From: a virus
IMG/VR virus record: IMGVR_UViG_3300034066_000082
Span: 1 to 31,755 of that record
DNA: 31,755 bases
Reading direction: 5' to 3' (one strand)
Position numbers and translations under genes: made by a program. This document shows, one piece after another, positions 21,062-27,726 of this stretch. The notes under the pieces were generated by a model. That model did no database searches. It had not been told where the DNA came from and was given only the letters and a program-made list of their open reading frames with translations. Position 1 is the stretch's first letter, and every line of letters starts with the position of its first letter.

Positions 21062-21429
21062 TCGACTTCATTTCATCAAACCCCAACGCGCACCCACAGA
21101 CAGTGGCTTGCGCTCGCCTGCTGGCCGCGATTACTGCTCAGGCCATTGAGGATGCATCGAGCAAGCAGGCCACCGGCGCGGAGAACTTCGCAGCCGTCGA
21201 CTGGCTGTTCAGCAAGACCTCCTCCTTTGAAGACTACGCTCGCCTGATCGGCGCGGACGCAGAACAAATTCGCACCGCCTTGCTGGAGCCTCCTCCAGAC
21301 ATCGAGCCAAAGAGCAGCAAGTTCGATGCAAGCAATCGCCGCTACTTGAGAGCCTCCTACATGAAGTGGCTGACAAGACGAGCAGCGGAGGAAGCAGCGC
21401 TGAAGAAGGCAATGGAGAAGAACACATGA
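21058..21429 (+). CDS. Early protein of unknown function, helical
   Basis: A 123-residue, predominantly helical protein. It begins MIDFISSNPNAHPQTVACAR, with a helix containing many Ala residues, and ends in a charged Lys/Arg/Glu helix (RRAAEEAALKKAMEKNT). It shows no catalytic motif, Cys cluster or membrane segment. It is joined to its neighbours by ATGA overlaps at both ends, so it is co-expressed with the nuclease. I cannot assign a family. Confidence 0.75.
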   Translation: MIDFISSNPNAHPQTVACARLLAAITAQAIEDASSKQATGAENFAAVDWLFSKTSSFEDYARLIGADAEQIRTALLEPPPDIEPKSSKFDASNRRYLRASYMKWLTRRAAEEAALKKAMEKNT

Positions 21430-21788
21430 GCGACATCCATTCATGCAGCTACCACTGCAACCGGACGGAGTGCATCAAAGCGCAGCGAGACGAACTGCGC
21501 GAGAGGCTGGCACAGTCAGAGCAGGAGCCGGTAGCGTGGCTAGATGGCCCACATTTGGTAGTTCGTTTGGATATGCGTAACCGCTTGAACTACCAAGGGC
21601 CGTGGGTTGATTTGGGAAGGGCAATTCCAGACAAATGGACTCCATTCCTCTACACCGCCCCACCACAGCGCACATGGGTAGGGCTTGACCACCAAGACAA
21701 AAAGAAGTTTAGTTCTTGGTTAGACCACAAAACAGATGATGAAGTTTTCACAGCCATTGATGATTTACTTAGAGAGATGAACACATGA
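21426..21788 (+). CDS. Small phage protein with Cys/His N-terminus and PVAWL...LYTAPP motif
   Basis: A 120-residue protein. The N-terminus HSCSYHCNRTECIKAQRDEL may bind zinc and is followed by a short coiled coil. A block PVAWLDGPHLVV and a later FLYTAPPQRTW then appear. The pair PVAW and LYTAPP recurs in a large group of unassigned small phage and prophage proteins. The C-terminal 35 residues are acidic and helical. The 3' half is AT-richer than its neighbours. Start at 21426 by ATGA overlap with the previous gene; a longer in-frame extension is a shadow of that gene. Confidence 0.78.
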   Translation: MSDIHSCSYHCNRTECIKAQRDELRERLAQSEQEPVAWLDGPHLVVRLDMRNRLNYQGPWVDLGRAIPDKWTPFLYTAPPQRTWVGLDHQDKKKFSSWLDHKTDDEVFTAIDDLLREMNT

Positions 21789-22042
21789 AAGATGACATCA
21801 TCCGCATGGCGCGGGAGGCTGGATTCTTTCCTGATTGGAACTGGGATCGGACAAATTGGCACGCCGCTGGATTTAGTGGATCGTTTGAACGTCTTGTCGA
21901 GCTTGTCCGTGCTGACGAGCGTGAGGCGTGTGCGAAGGTGTGTGAAACGCAATCGGCGCGGTGGCATACCGACCAGCGTGACGTTTACGTTGCTCAAGAA
22001 TGCGCCGCCGCCATCCGAGCAAGGGGGAGCGATGCTGCGTGA
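21785..22042 (+). CDS. Small phage protein of unknown function
   Basis: An 85-residue protein starting MKDDIIRMAREAGFFPDWNW. It has an aromatic-rich loop (FSGSFERLVELVRADEREAC) and an Ala-rich helical end. MAREAGF and LVRADEREACAK-CE are blocks seen again and again in early-region proteins of many proteobacterial phages with no known function. It starts with an ATGA overlap and overlaps the helicase start by 11 bases, so the two are translationally linked. Confidence 0.78.
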   Translation: MKDDIIRMAREAGFFPDWNWDRTNWHAAGFSGSFERLVELVRADEREACAKVCETQSARWHTDQRDVYVAQECAAAIRARGSDAA

Positions 22043-23633
22043 CTACCAACAGCGCACCATCGACCAGCTCTATGCCTGGTTTGAGGCTGGCCACCACGGC
22101 AATCCATGCCTGGTGCTGCCGACCGGCTCAGGCAAGAGCCACATCGTGGCCGCGCTGTGTAAGGACGCCCTGCAGAACTGGCCGGAAACGCAGATTCTGA
22201 TGCTCACGCATGTCAAGGAGCTGATCGAGCAAAACGCCGAGAAGATGCGCCTGCACTGGCCAGGCGCGCCGATGGGCATCTACAGCGCCAGCATCGGCAA
22301 GAAGCAGCTCGGTGAGCCGATCACCTTTGCAGGCATCCAGTCGGTGCGCAGCAAGGCCAAGGAGCTGGGCCACATCGACCTGGTGATCATCGACGAGTGC
22401 CACTTGGTCAACCACAAGGACGAAGGGGGCTACCGCCGCCTGCTGGCCGAGCTGAAGTCCATCAACCCTGCGCTGAGGGTGGTGGGCCTGACGGCCACGC
22501 CTTACCGCCTGGGGCATGGCCTGATCACCGACAAGCCGGCGCTGTTCGACGCCCTGATTGAGCCTGTGACCATCGAGGAGCTGATCTTCAAGGGCTACCT
22601 GGCCACGCTGCGCTCCAAGGTCACCAAGGCCAAGCTGGACACCACTGGCGTGCACAAGCGTGGCGGTGAGTTCATCGAGGCCGAGCTGCAGGCGGCAGTC
22701 GATACCGACGACAACAACCAGCGGGTTGTGCGTGAGGTGATTGATCTGGCAGGAGACCGCAAGGCCTGGCTGGTGTTTTGCACAGGCGTCAAGCACGCCC
22801 ACCACGTAGCCGAAGTCCTACAACAGCAAGGCATTGCCGCTGACTGCGTGACGGGTGAAACGCCGAAGAAAGAACGCGAGCGAATGCTTTCTGACTTCAA
22901 GGCTGGCCGCTTGCGTGCGCTGACCAATGCTAATGTCCTGACCACCGGCTTTGATTACCCTGACATTGACCTGATCGCCATGCTGCGCCCGACCATGAGC
23001 GCCAGCCTGTATGTCCAGATGGCAGGCCGAGGCATGCGGGTTAAGAGCCACACCGACCACTGCTTGGTGCTTGACTTTGCTGGCGTGGTGGCAACGCACG
23101 GTCCGATCACCGCGGTGCAGCCGCCCAAGAAGGCAGGCGACGGCAATGGCGAGGCACCAGTCAAGGTCTGCGACAACTGTGGCGAGCTGTGCGCCATCTC
23201 GGTGGCCAACTGCCCTGCCTGCTGCCATGCCTTTCCAGAGCCTGAGCGCAAGATGCTGGAGCTGCGCAACGACGACATCATGGGCCTAGAGGGAAAAGAC
23301 CTCGAGGTGACGAGCTGGAACTGGCGCAGGCACATCAGCAAGGCCAGCGGCAAGGAGATGTTGTCCTGCACCTACTATGGCAGCCTGTCCGACAGGCCGA
23401 TCACCGAGTACCTGCCTGTGCTGCATGACGGGTATGCAGGCGACAAGGCCATGCGCCAACTGATGACGATGGCAACATCGTCCGGTGCGAATCTGGCCCA
23501 GGCCACGCACATGGAAGGCAGCGAAGGGCTGGAGTACCTGGCCGTGCAGATGAGCAACAGCCAGCCGCCCAGCAGCATTGAGTACAAGATGGACGGGAAG
23601 TTTCACCGTGTTTTGAAAAGGAGTTGGGCATGA
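22032..23633 (+). CDS. Superfamily 2 DNA helicase (DEAD/DEAH-type, RadD-like) with zinc ribbon
   Basis: A 533-residue helicase. Motif I is LPTGSGKS (29-36), motif II is IIDECH (119-124), motif III is TATP (154-157) and motif VI is QMAGRGMR (329-336). A four-Cys zinc ribbon follows (CDNC at 380-383, CPAC at 394-397), and a C-terminal domain of about 130 residues has no obvious fold. This is the layout of phage and bacterial RadD-like helicases used in recombination and replication-fork repair. AGGGGGAG precedes the ATG at 22032; a frame extending further upstream belongs to the neighbouring gene. It probably works with the nuclease and annealing proteins encoded beside it. Confidence 0.92.
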   Translation: MLRDYQQRTIDQLYAWFEAGHHGNPCLVLPTGSGKSHIVAALCKDALQNWPETQILMLTHVKELIEQNAEKMRLHWPGAPMGIYSASIGKKQLGEPITFAGIQSVRSKAKELGHIDLVIIDECHLVNHKDEGGYRRLLAELKSINPALRVVGLTATPYRLGHGLITDKPALFDALIEPVTIEELIFKGYLATLRSKVTKAKLDTTGVHKRGGEFIEAELQAAVDTDDNNQRVVREVIDLAGDRKAWLVFCTGVKHAHHVAEVLQQQGIAADCVTGETPKKERERMLSDFKAGRLRALTNANVLTTGFDYPDIDLIAMLRPTMSASLYVQMAGRGMRVKSHTDHCLVLDFAGVVATHGPITAVQPPKKAGDGNGEAPVKVCDNCGELCAISVANCPACCHAFPEPERKMLELRNDDIMGLEGKDLEVTSWNWRRHISKASGKEMLSCTYYGSLSDRPITEYLPVLHDGYAGDKAMRQLMTMATSSGANLAQATHMEGSEGLEYLAVQMSNSQPPSSIEYKMDGKFHRVLKRSWA

Positions 23634-23827
23634 CCACCAGACCAGCAGAGCCACAGTTCCTGCTTGACTACCGCCAGTGGGTGAAGTCAGGACCGCCGAA
23701 GTGCTGTTTTACTTGCGAGCATTTCAACCAGTCCGGCCATTGCCTGGTGTTCGACATGACGCCACCCGAGGACTTTGCGGCCACGGTTGATGGCTGCGAT
23801 AAGTGGGAGTTTGAATGTCCGTTCTGA
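23630..23827 (+). CDS. Small Cys-rich protein, probable zinc binding
   Basis: A 65-residue protein starting MTTRPAEPQFLLDYRQW. It contains CCFTCEHFN, then GHCLVFDMTPPEDF and DGCDKWEFECPF, giving a CxxC plus later Cys pattern expected for zinc. I start it at the ATG at 23630 (ATGA overlap with the helicase, AAGGAG upstream) rather than the TTG six bases earlier. It overlaps the VRR-NUC gene by 13 bases. Its place between helicase and nuclease suggests an accessory role in the same process; no family role is known to me. Confidence 0.78.
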   Translation: MTTRPAEPQFLLDYRQWVKSGPPKCCFTCEHFNQSGHCLVFDMTPPEDFAATVDGCDKWEFECPF

Positions 23828-24180
23828 CCGACCGCATCCCCACCGAACACGAAGAGCAACGCGAGCTGGTGCGCTGGTTTCGGCAGAGCTGGCCTGGCGT
23901 GCGCATCTTTGCGATCCCCAACGGTGGTGCTCGCAGCAAGGCCACTGCTGGCCGCCTGAAGGCAGAAGGCGTGGCCTCTGGCGTGCCGGACCTGTTTATT
24001 CCTGCCTGGAGGCTGTGGGTGGAGATGAAGCGCACCAAAGGCGGCAGCCTGAGTGCCGAGCAAAAAGACTGGATCGCATATCTGGAAAGTGTGGGATTCT
24101 GTTGTATAGTGGGAAAAGGTGCTGACGATGCCAAGAGGCAGATCAGTGCCTTTTTCAACCAACGCAAGGACACACTATGA
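23815..24180 (+). CDS. VRR-NUC domain nuclease
   Basis: A 121-residue stand-alone VRR-NUC nuclease, of the kind found in FAN1 and in many phages. Motifs: EHEEQRELVRWF at the N-terminus, IPNGGARSKATAGRLKAEG (34-52), GVPDLFIP with catalytic Asp 59, VEMKR with Glu 70 and Lys 72, and Q83 in LSAEQ. It probably cuts structured or branched DNA such as flaps or junctions. GGGAG lies before the ATG, which overlaps the previous gene. With the helicase and RecB-like nuclease it forms a compact recombination and replication-repair set. Confidence 0.92.
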   Translation: MSVLTDRIPTEHEEQRELVRWFRQSWPGVRIFAIPNGGARSKATAGRLKAEGVASGVPDLFIPAWRLWVEMKRTKGGSLSAEQKDWIAYLESVGFCCIVGKGADDAKRQISAFFNQRKDTL

Positions 24181-24416
24181 GCACTCGCATTTACGTGGTC
24201 ACGGACACCGAGACCAACCGCCACCGCCTGATTCGCGCAGCCAACCAGGCCCAGGCCATCAAGTACGCCGCCTCGACCCGGTTCGATATCGAGGTGGCTG
24301 GCCAGGACGATCTGGTGAGCCTGCTGACGCACGGCATTCCTGTGGAGCTGGCCACCGCCCAGGCCATTGCAGACATGTTCGAGGATGTGGTCACCAATGC
24401 CGGAGGCACCGACTGA
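24177..24416 (+). CDS. Small phage protein of unknown function
   Basis: A 79-residue protein starting MSTRIYVVTDTETNRHRLIR. The N-terminal 20 residues form a beta strand and turn, and AANQAQAIKYAASTRFDIEV looks like a helix plus strand, as in small alpha/beta ferredoxin-like folds. I recall similar proteins in early regions of related phages, with no function known. It overlaps the VRR-NUC gene by ATGA, and its stop shares one base with the next ATG (TGATG). Confidence 0.78.
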   Translation: MSTRIYVVTDTETNRHRLIRAANQAQAIKYAASTRFDIEVAGQDDLVSLLTHGIPVELATAQAIADMFEDVVTNAGGTD

Positions 24417-24583
24417 TGGCCACCGAGAAGACAAAGGACCGCTACATGACGATCCGCATCCCTGCTGATGTGGAGCTGGCTCTGCGCCGCCAGGCCGAGC
24501 AAGACACCAGGACGCTGGCCGCCCAGGTGCTGCACTACATCAAGCAGGGGCTGGCAGACGAAGGCAAGAAGGTGGCCGCATGA
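24416..24583 (+). CDS. Ribbon-helix-helix (Arc-like) DNA-binding protein
   Basis: A 55-residue protein. After a short basic lead (MATEKTKDRY) comes the ribbon MTIRIPADVELALRRQAEQD and the second helix RTLAAQVLHYIKQGL, the classic ribbon-helix-helix fold of Arc, MetJ and CopG repressors. It would bind DNA as a dimer or tetramer. GGAGG lies upstream of the ATG at 24416. It could regulate early or late promoters, and the CCTATAGG pair at 14750-14779 and the dyad at 24734-24752 are possible targets. This is only a suggestion. Confidence 0.85.
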   Translation: MATEKTKDRYMTIRIPADVELALRRQAEQDTRTLAAQVLHYIKQGLADEGKKVAA

Positions 24584-24738
24584 AGTGCCCTGTCTGCAAG
24601 GCCTGGGTGCTTGTCAAGGAAAGCCGTCCACGACCTGACAACACCATGTATCGGCGCTTGGAGTGCGCCAATGGCCACCGCTTCGTGACCGAGGAGCGGG
24701 TTGTCAGAGTCATCGCTGCGAAAAAGGCAAAAGACTAG
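24580..24738 (+). CDS. Mini zinc-ribbon protein resembling the NrdR N-terminal domain
   Basis: A 52-residue protein. MKCPVC, the middle SRPRPDNTMYRRLECANGHR and FVTEERVV reproduce the N-terminal zinc ribbon of NrdR, where the sequence is of the form CPxC...SRP...IRRRREC..C..RFTT-ER. Here the last metal ligand looks like His (ECANGH) instead of Cys. The ATP-cone domain of NrdR is absent, so it is not a full NrdR. It could bind DNA or RNA. ATGA overlap joins it to the ribbon-helix-helix gene. It is too short to be picked up by many gene callers. Confidence 0.8.
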   Translation: MKCPVCKAWVLVKESRPRPDNTMYRRLECANGHRFVTEERVVRVIAAKKAKD

Positions 24739-24752
24739 GGTTTGTCCCTAGT
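24734..24752. promoter_or_regulatory. 7-bp inverted repeat around the end of the zinc-ribbon gene
   Basis: ACTAGGG-TTTGT-CCCTAGT, a perfect 7-bp dyad with 5-base spacer, includes the TAG stop. No U-tract follows. It may be a protein-binding site or RNA hairpin. A TTGCAT (24752) and TAAGAT (24777) lie just beyond but are 19 bp apart. Confidence 0.45.
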
Positions 24753-24816
24753 TGCATAGATTGTGGGAAATCGTGGTAAGATGCAGTCATCGCAACCAAC
24801 CAGCAAGGAGCTGAAC

Positions 24817-24987
24817 GTGAAAGCTGCATACGAAATCCACAACCCAAGTTTCAACGACATGACCCTTGATGAGCAGATCGAGGTTGGCATCAATGACTGG
24901 TGCGCAGAAGGCCGTGATGGCCATCCATATTTTGGCCGGTCGAAAGAACAAGCTGAGTCCATCCGTGCGCAGTACGAAGGCGCTTGA
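24817..24987 (+). CDS. Small acidic protein, GTG start, function unknown
   Basis: A 56-residue protein. I use the GTG at 24817 because AAGGAG lies 6 bases upstream. The longer frame from 24763 has no binding site and runs across the untranslated leader. The product begins MKAAYEIHNPSFNDMTLDEQ if GTG is read as Met. It is acidic and soluble, with one Trp and one Cys. No family function is known to me. It is preceded by a 78-base gap with the dyad at 24734-24752 and followed by a UUCG hairpin. Confidence 0.7.
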   Translation: MKAAYEIHNPSFNDMTLDEQIEVGINDWCAEGRDGHPYFGRSKEQAESIRAQYEGA

Positions 24988-24995
24988 TCAACCCT

Positions 24996-25011
24996 GCGCC
25001 CTTCGGGGCGC
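24996..25011 (+). terminator. GCGCCC-UUCG-GGGCGC hairpin, weak terminator or mRNA stabiliser
   Basis: A 6-bp perfect GC stem closed by a UUCG tetraloop, 8 bases after the preceding stop codon. The following bases (TTCATC) are only slightly U-rich. It may thin rightward transcription or protect the mRNA end. The 24988-25036 gap otherwise holds only the next gene's AAGGAG. Confidence 0.5.
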
Positions 25012-25036
25012 TTCATCAACCAGCAAGGAGACCACC

Positions 25037-25189
25037 ATGCAAGCCACACAACCTCAGCAACCCTCTTGGCTGGCCCAACGGTCCAGTCTGATGAACCCGA
25101 ACTGGCGCTACGTGCCAGCAGCGTCCACCAACATCATGGAGCGCTTTCGCGCAATGGGCTGGGTGCCACCTTCGGAGGCCAAGAAATGA
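25037..25189 (+). CDS. Small protein of unknown function
   Basis: A 50-residue product starting MQATQPQQPSWLAQRSSLMN. The end (WRYVPAASTNIMERFRAMGW and VPPSEAKK) is a recurring block in small phage proteins that I recall from proteobacterial phages. AAGGAG lies 7 bases before the ATG. It has no Cys or membrane segment. The AACCAGCAAGGAG leader is the same as that of the gene at 24817, a 13-base repeat that may reflect a common translational signal. The stop overlaps the next ATG. Confidence 0.7.
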   Translation: MQATQPQQPSWLAQRSSLMNPNWRYVPAASTNIMERFRAMGWVPPSEAKK

Positions 25190-25341
25190 AGAAGATTCTC
25201 AACCTGGCGCTGGCCAGCTTGATCGGCATTGCCCTGGCCCTCCTGATCATGGAGTGGATGGTCGGCTGCGGTGAGACCTACATCGACTCCAAAGGCGTCA
25301 GCCACAAATATGCCTGCCTGTTTCTGGGCCTGGACAAATGA
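25186..25341 (+). CDS. Small single-pass membrane protein
   Basis: A 51-residue protein beginning MKKILNLALASLIGIALALL. Residues about 4-24 are a membrane helix preceded by two Lys, and the remainder (EWMVGCGETYIDSKGVSHKY then ACLFLGLDK) would be in the periplasm if the helix acts as a signal anchor; it has two Cys. There is no lipobox at the expected place. It overlaps its neighbours by ATGA. It is the first of two membrane proteins at the end of the rightward operon. Roles such as exclusion or host-membrane modification are possible but not shown. Confidence 0.7.
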   Translation: MKKILNLALASLIGIALALLIMEWMVGCGETYIDSKGVSHKYACLFLGLDK

Positions 25342-25616
25342 GCGGCTCACCTTCCAAGGTCGCCAAGTGCAAGCCAGTCAGGCTGGCCGCTGAGACGCTG
25401 CCGCCAAGCCCTGCACCTGGATACCTCAGAAGGATGGCCACCGCCATGCTGGTGGTGCTTGGAGTGACATTTGTCATCTGCCTGTGGATCGTCCTGATCG
25501 CTGCGTCTGCCGCCTTGGCACCAGACAGGCGCATCATCGACTGCAGCATGGCGTCATTCCACCCAGACTTTACGCCAGCTATGCGCGAGGCGTGCCGCAC
25601 GCGCAAGCCCATGTAG
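25338..25616 (+). CDS. Small membrane protein, last gene of the rightward operon
   Basis: A 92-residue protein. Residues 1-32 are a basic, Pro-containing cytoplasmic part, residues about 34-60 a hydrophobic helix (MATAMLVVLGVTFVICLWIV with a further LIAASAALA), and the end (RRIIDCSMASFHPDFTPAMR) a short soluble tail with two Cys. It is coupled to the previous gene by ATGA. Its TAG is only 6 bp from the stop of the convergent endolysin gene, with no terminator between. Function unknown. Confidence 0.7.
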   Translation: MSGSPSKVAKCKPVRLAAETLPPSPAPGYLRRMATAMLVVLGVTFVICLWIVLIAASAALAPDRRIIDCSMASFHPDFTPAMREACRTRKPM

Positions 25617-25622
25617 CAGGTC

Positions 25623-26135
25623 TCAGGCAGTCATGCTGGCTGCCTTGGCCTTCACATCAGCGACGCGCCTGCCCCAGCCCTTGCCAAAGTCTGTCCAAGT
25701 CGGCAAGTTAACAAGAAAAGCAAGCCTGCGCTTGGAGTAGTCATCGACGAGCTGCTGCGCATCAAGGGCCGCCACAGCCGCCAAAGTCTTCGGGCCTATG
25801 CCACCATCCTGCTCGACGCCAACGCACGCCTGGAGCCACTTTGCAGCCCTTCCTGGGCCGCTGTTGATGGCGGCATCGAACACAGCATAGTCCACGCCGG
25901 ACGGCAGGTCGTCGCCACGCACCTTGTCCCAGTATTTGGCCTTGTACAGAGGTGCCACATCGGCAGGCGTGAGCGCACGCATCGTCTTCTCGTCCACCTC
26001 ATGGCCGCAATGCTCCTCCCAGACCTTCTTGGTGCAGCCGAGGTTCGTCATGCCGCCAGGGTCTTTGGGGTGATTTACAAAGCCGCCCTCGTGGTGCAGC
26101 ACGGCAGCCAGCGCAGCGTCAAAATTCTGTTTCAT
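25623..26135 (-). CDS. Endolysin, glycoside hydrolase family 108 N-acetylmuramidase
   Basis: A 170-residue endolysin. The N-terminal GH108 domain shows HHEGGFVNHPKDPGG (residues 14-28), with catalytic Glu 16 in the HEGG motif, then MTNLGCTKK and YWDKVRGDDLPSGVDYAVFD. The C-terminal part (GRAAKWLQACVGVEQDGGIG then PKTLAAV) is the usual PG_binding_3-type domain. It cleaves the peptidoglycan glycan chain at the end of infection. It lacks a signal peptide, so export needs the holin encoded just upstream. GAGGA lies before the ATG at 26135; a longer frame has no proper start. It is the last gene of the leftward transcript. Confidence 0.92.
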   Translation of the reverse strand: MKQNFDAALAAVLHHEGGFVNHPKDPGGMTNLGCTKKVWEEHCGHEVDEKTMRALTPADVAPLYKAKYWDKVRGDDLPSGVDYAVFDAAINSGPGRAAKWLQACVGVEQDGGIGPKTLAAVAALDAQQLVDDYSKRRLAFLVNLPTWTDFGKGWGRRVADVKAKAASMTA

Positions 26136-26142
26136 GGTGTCC

Positions 26143-26634
26143 TCACTTGGTTGCTTTGGAGAGCAGATCGGTCTTGGCCTGCGAGCCAGCCGAGCTGCCG
26201 AAGTAGTAGGCAATGATCCCAGTCCAAGCTGTGCCCAGGCTGCCGAGCATCATCAGGATCGCCGGATTGTTGCTGTCGATCTGGTTGAAGAACATCATCA
26301 CCATGATCCCAAAAAATCCCAGCGTCACAGCGCCAGCCAGGATTGGCGGCATCATCGAGCGAGTGGTGGCCTGCATCTCCCTAGCGCTCTTGCGGTCCTC
26401 GACCGCCAGTTTCTCAAAGTTCAGGCCCAGCTCCTGAGCCTGCTTTGCCAGCTCGATCTCGGCCAGCTTGACCTGAGCGATCTGATCTGCGGTCAGCTTG
26501 TTGCTGGCAATCAGGTCGCCGACTTCCTTCTCATCGACGCCAATGGCCTTGGAGACAGCCGAGACGGCCATGCCTGCCAGTGGGCCACCGAGCGCAGTGG
26601 CAATGGTTGGTGCGATCTGCTTGAGCCAGTCCAT
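26143..26634 (-). CDS. Holin, three-transmembrane type
   Basis: A 163-residue protein of the Holin_3TMs type. An N-terminal hydrophobic, Gly/Ala-rich helix (IATALGGPLAGMAVSAVSKA, about 11-30) precedes a long amphipathic helix. Two clear membrane helices follow: ILAGAVTLGFFGIMVMMFF (98-116) and LMMLGSLGTAWTGIIAYYFG (127-146), then a short Lys-containing tail. It would form lesions in the inner membrane that release the endolysin, encoded 7 bases downstream. AGAGGAAG precedes the ATG. Confidence 0.87.
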   Translation of the reverse strand: MDWLKQIAPTIATALGGPLAGMAVSAVSKAIGVDEKEVGDLIASNKLTADQIAQVKLAEIELAKQAQELGLNFEKLAVEDRKSAREMQATTRSMMPPILAGAVTLGFFGIMVMMFFNQIDSNNPAILMMLGSLGTAWTGIIAYYFGSSAGSQAKTDLLSKATK

Positions 26635-26635
26635 A

Positions 26636-27250
26636 TCAGCTTCCTCTCTTGGTCAACATTGCGCTGGCAATCTCCAGCATGAATTTTGTCTGCTCCAGGT
26701 TTGCTGGCTGCGCTGCCCAGCCAACCGTGATCTGTCCAACGAAGCGATGCGAGTCTGGTGGGACGCTCACACGGCAGGTGTACGCAACACCCTTCTCAAG
26801 ATACCAAAGTCCGACCTCAGACTGTGCATAGCGGTACTCGCCGCAGGGTATTTCATTGGTCATCAGCTTGACCACATCGGAATTGTTCGACGAGTTGTGC
26901 GTGAACAGGCCGACGTCAATGTTCTCAATGGTCTTGTCGCGTCCGTCCTTGGTGTAGGCCTTGTAGAGTGTCCTGGAGTTGAACAGCGGATTGACCTTGA
27001 AGATCGCCACCACCGTCGCACCAGTCTGCTTGAACAGCATCGTTGCCGCATCATCGGCTCGGTCTGTCCGTATCTCCGGCAGCTTCTGCGACTCCTTGTA
27101 GGCGTCGCGGATGAACTCCTGGCTCTCGTACAGGGCAAAACCAGCAAAGGCGATCACCGCCATCAGGATGACTGCGAACAGCTTGAAAGGGCTGTCCACG
27201 TACCCCAGAATCTTGTCCAGGGTGGTGTTGGCGTTGAGCTTCTCGGTCAT
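26636..27250 (-). CDS. Membrane-anchored periplasmic protein of the lysis cassette
   Basis: A 204-residue protein with a single membrane helix at residues 23-41 (KLFAVILMAVIAFAGFAL) after a short cytoplasmic N-terminus. A periplasmic alpha/beta domain of about 150 residues follows, with blocks TGATVVAIFKVNPLFNSRTL and YTCRVSVPPDSHRFVG; two Cys lie at IPCGEY and YTCRV. The fold could be PAS- or GAF-like. Proteins like this lie beside holin genes in other podoviruses; one idea is that it senses envelope state or times lysis. It is ATGA-coupled to the gene upstream and is two bases from the holin start. Confidence 0.78.
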   Translation of the reverse strand: MTEKLNANTTLDKILGYVDSPFKLFAVILMAVIAFAGFALYESQEFIRDAYKESQKLPEIRTDRADDAATMLFKQTGATVVAIFKVNPLFNSRTLYKAYTKDGRDKTIENIDVGLFTHNSSNNSDVVKLMTNEIPCGEYRYAQSEVGLWYLEKGVAYTCRVSVPPDSHRFVGQITVGWAAQPANLEQTKFMLEIASAMLTKRGS

Positions 27251-27726
27251 ACATGCCGCTGCATCGCATCCACCACGAAGTAGAAGGTCAGGCCCAGGAC
27301 GAACACCGTGGTCAGGACAGCGATGCCAATCAAAAACATTTCGTCGATCTCGGCCTGCCTGCGCTGCTGGGCCTCTTTGCGTCTGCGCTCTGCCTTGGCG
27401 GCATCGGCCTCCATCTGCTTTGCCCTGGCCGTGATGCGCATCCAGACGTCCATTTTGTTGGACTGAAAGAAGAGCATCTTGACCTGCTCTTCAAATTCCC
27501 TTGCCTGCTCCAGAGCAAGTTCCAGCTCCAGCGCCTTGCCAAGCGCAGAGCCTTTGAATCCGCCAGTCTTGGCCTTCTCGACGACCTCGATGGCTTGAGC
27601 CTTGGCGTCAAAGTATTGCCCAAGCACCGGTCCCAAAGACTGGACATCCTGAACGGTCTTGACAGCCTTTTTGACGAGGTTTACCGCTGAAGATACCGCA
27701 GCAAGGGCGGTGATAGGGTCAATCAC
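27247..27726 (-). CDS. Coiled-coil protein with C-terminal membrane helix
   Basis: A 159-residue protein starting with GTG (GTGA overlap with the upstream gene). Residues 5-30 are an amphipathic helix; residues about 65-128 are a long charged coiled coil ending in an Arg/Lys/Gln-rich stretch; residues 130-152 are one membrane helix (FLIGIAVLTTVFVLGLTFYF). It is therefore tail-anchored with its bulk in the cytoplasm. It belongs to the lysis cassette by position and may be a holin partner, antiholin or a membrane-tethered assembly factor. No Cys. I do not know a proven function. Confidence 0.77.
   Translation of the reverse strand: MIDPITALAAVSSAVNLVKKAVKTVQDVQSLGPVLGQYFDAKAQAIEVVEKAKTGGFKGSALGKALELELALEQAREFEEQVKMLFFQSNKMDVWMRITARAKQMEADAAKAERRRKEAQQRRQAEIDEMFLIGIAVLTTVFVLGLTFYFVVDAMQRHV

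Noticed and set aside
21792-22031. An 80-codon N-terminal extension of the helicase
   Set aside because: It overlaps the gene at 21785-22042 in another frame and has no helicase-like content; the ATG at 22032 has an excellent binding site.
24752-24782. A promoter TTGCAT/TAAGAT before the small gene at 24817
   Set aside because: The spacer is 19 bp and both boxes are weak; not enough to list as a feature.
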